Positions 63,990-64,000 of a stretch of DNA of 64,000 bases are shown here, in pieces (the first letter of the stretch is position 1; each line of letters starts with the position of its first letter). The translations under genes were made by a program, and so were the position numbers. The stretch covers positions 372,001 to 436,000 of the forward strand of contig NZ_CP031306.1 of the NCBI RefSeq assembly GCF_004799645.1. Direction: 5' to 3'. The notes below the pieces were generated by a model, which saw only the letters and a program-made list of their open reading frames with translations, was not told the origin of the DNA and made no database searches. The stretch is from Natronorubrum bangense (GTDB taxonomy: Archaea > Halobacteriota > Halobacteria > Halobacteriales > Natrialbaceae).

Positions 63990-64000
63990 ATGACAGAGAC
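63990..64000 (+). CDS. Start of a further gene, cut by the window end
   Basis: An ATG at 63990 opens MTE at the very end of the window. A TTTTTATGCGGAATAC stretch about 60 bp upstream could hold its promoter. Nothing more can be said. Confidence 0.3.

Overview
The window comes from the chromosome (or a large replicon) of a haloarchaeon, probably a Natrialba/Natrinema/Haloterrigena-type member of the Halobacteria. The evidence is the very acidic proteome, leaderless genes with a TATA box about 27-31 bp before the ATG, Tat-exported lipoproteins, HTH_10 (Bat-type) regulators, DpsA, a halolysin-like protease and haloarchaeal IS200/IS605, IS630 and IS6 debris. The genus is an inference; I saw no rRNA or tRNA gene.

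Layout. (1) 1-11.2 kb is a catabolic locus: two short-chain dehydrogenases, a tungsten aldehyde:ferredoxin oxidoreductase, a CUT2 (ribose-type) ABC importer in one operon, a BKACE/DUF849 beta-keto acid cleavage enzyme and an IclR regulator. A complete IS200/IS605 element (TnpA+TnpB) sits inside it. (2) 11.3-12.8 kb is transposon debris plus the first of two near-identical PadR-type repressor genes. (3) 12.8-19.4 kb is central carbon metabolism: a dead KDG kinase, PGK, GAPDH, TreT trehalose synthase, a two-domain Usp and an ADP-dependent sugar kinase, followed by a DUF2080+TnpB element. (4) 21.4-27.7 kb has two tandem 2Fe-2S ferredoxins, an enoyl-reductase-like protein, a truncated zincin-like gene, a LOV/PAS histidine kinase and the second PadR copy. 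(5) 27.9-36.5 kb is the most unusual part: three paralogous secreted Ser/Asp-rich proteins separated by broken TnpB genes and tiny orphan genes. (6) 36.7-46.9 kb holds membrane and lipoproteins, two overlapping micro-genes (a probable DNA-binding protein and a zinc ribbon), a Bat-type regulator, a subtilase, DsrE-like and HxlR genes, a dead FAD oxidoreductase and a probable bis-gamma-glutamylcystine reductase. (7) 47-52.1 kb holds an intact IS1341-type TnpB, a striking multi-branched palindrome and a 1093-residue PAS/GAF/HTH_10 sensor. (8) 52.5-60.4 kb holds a polyhydroxyalkanoate-mobilisation pair (truncated BdhA, patatin depolymerase), a CMD-family protein, a second disulfide oxidoreductase, amphi-Trp, DpsA and a threonine-synthase-like enzyme. 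(9) 60.4-62.3 kb is transposon wreckage; 62.35 kb to the end is an amidohydrolase-Rieske module.

Most notable observations. The three Ser/Asp-rich proteins each have exactly two cysteines, 548, 548 and 547 residues apart, despite strongly diverged repeats. The three full-length TnpB proteins show two alternative positions for the RuvC-II glutamate. A two-hairpin palindrome with identical GGA loops occurs at 48540-48616, with a degenerate copy at 57421-57514. The ends of the first IS carry hairpins with a compensatory base change. Two small gene families with no assigned function (31522/38749 and 12150/32254/61193) are dispersed through the accessory parts.
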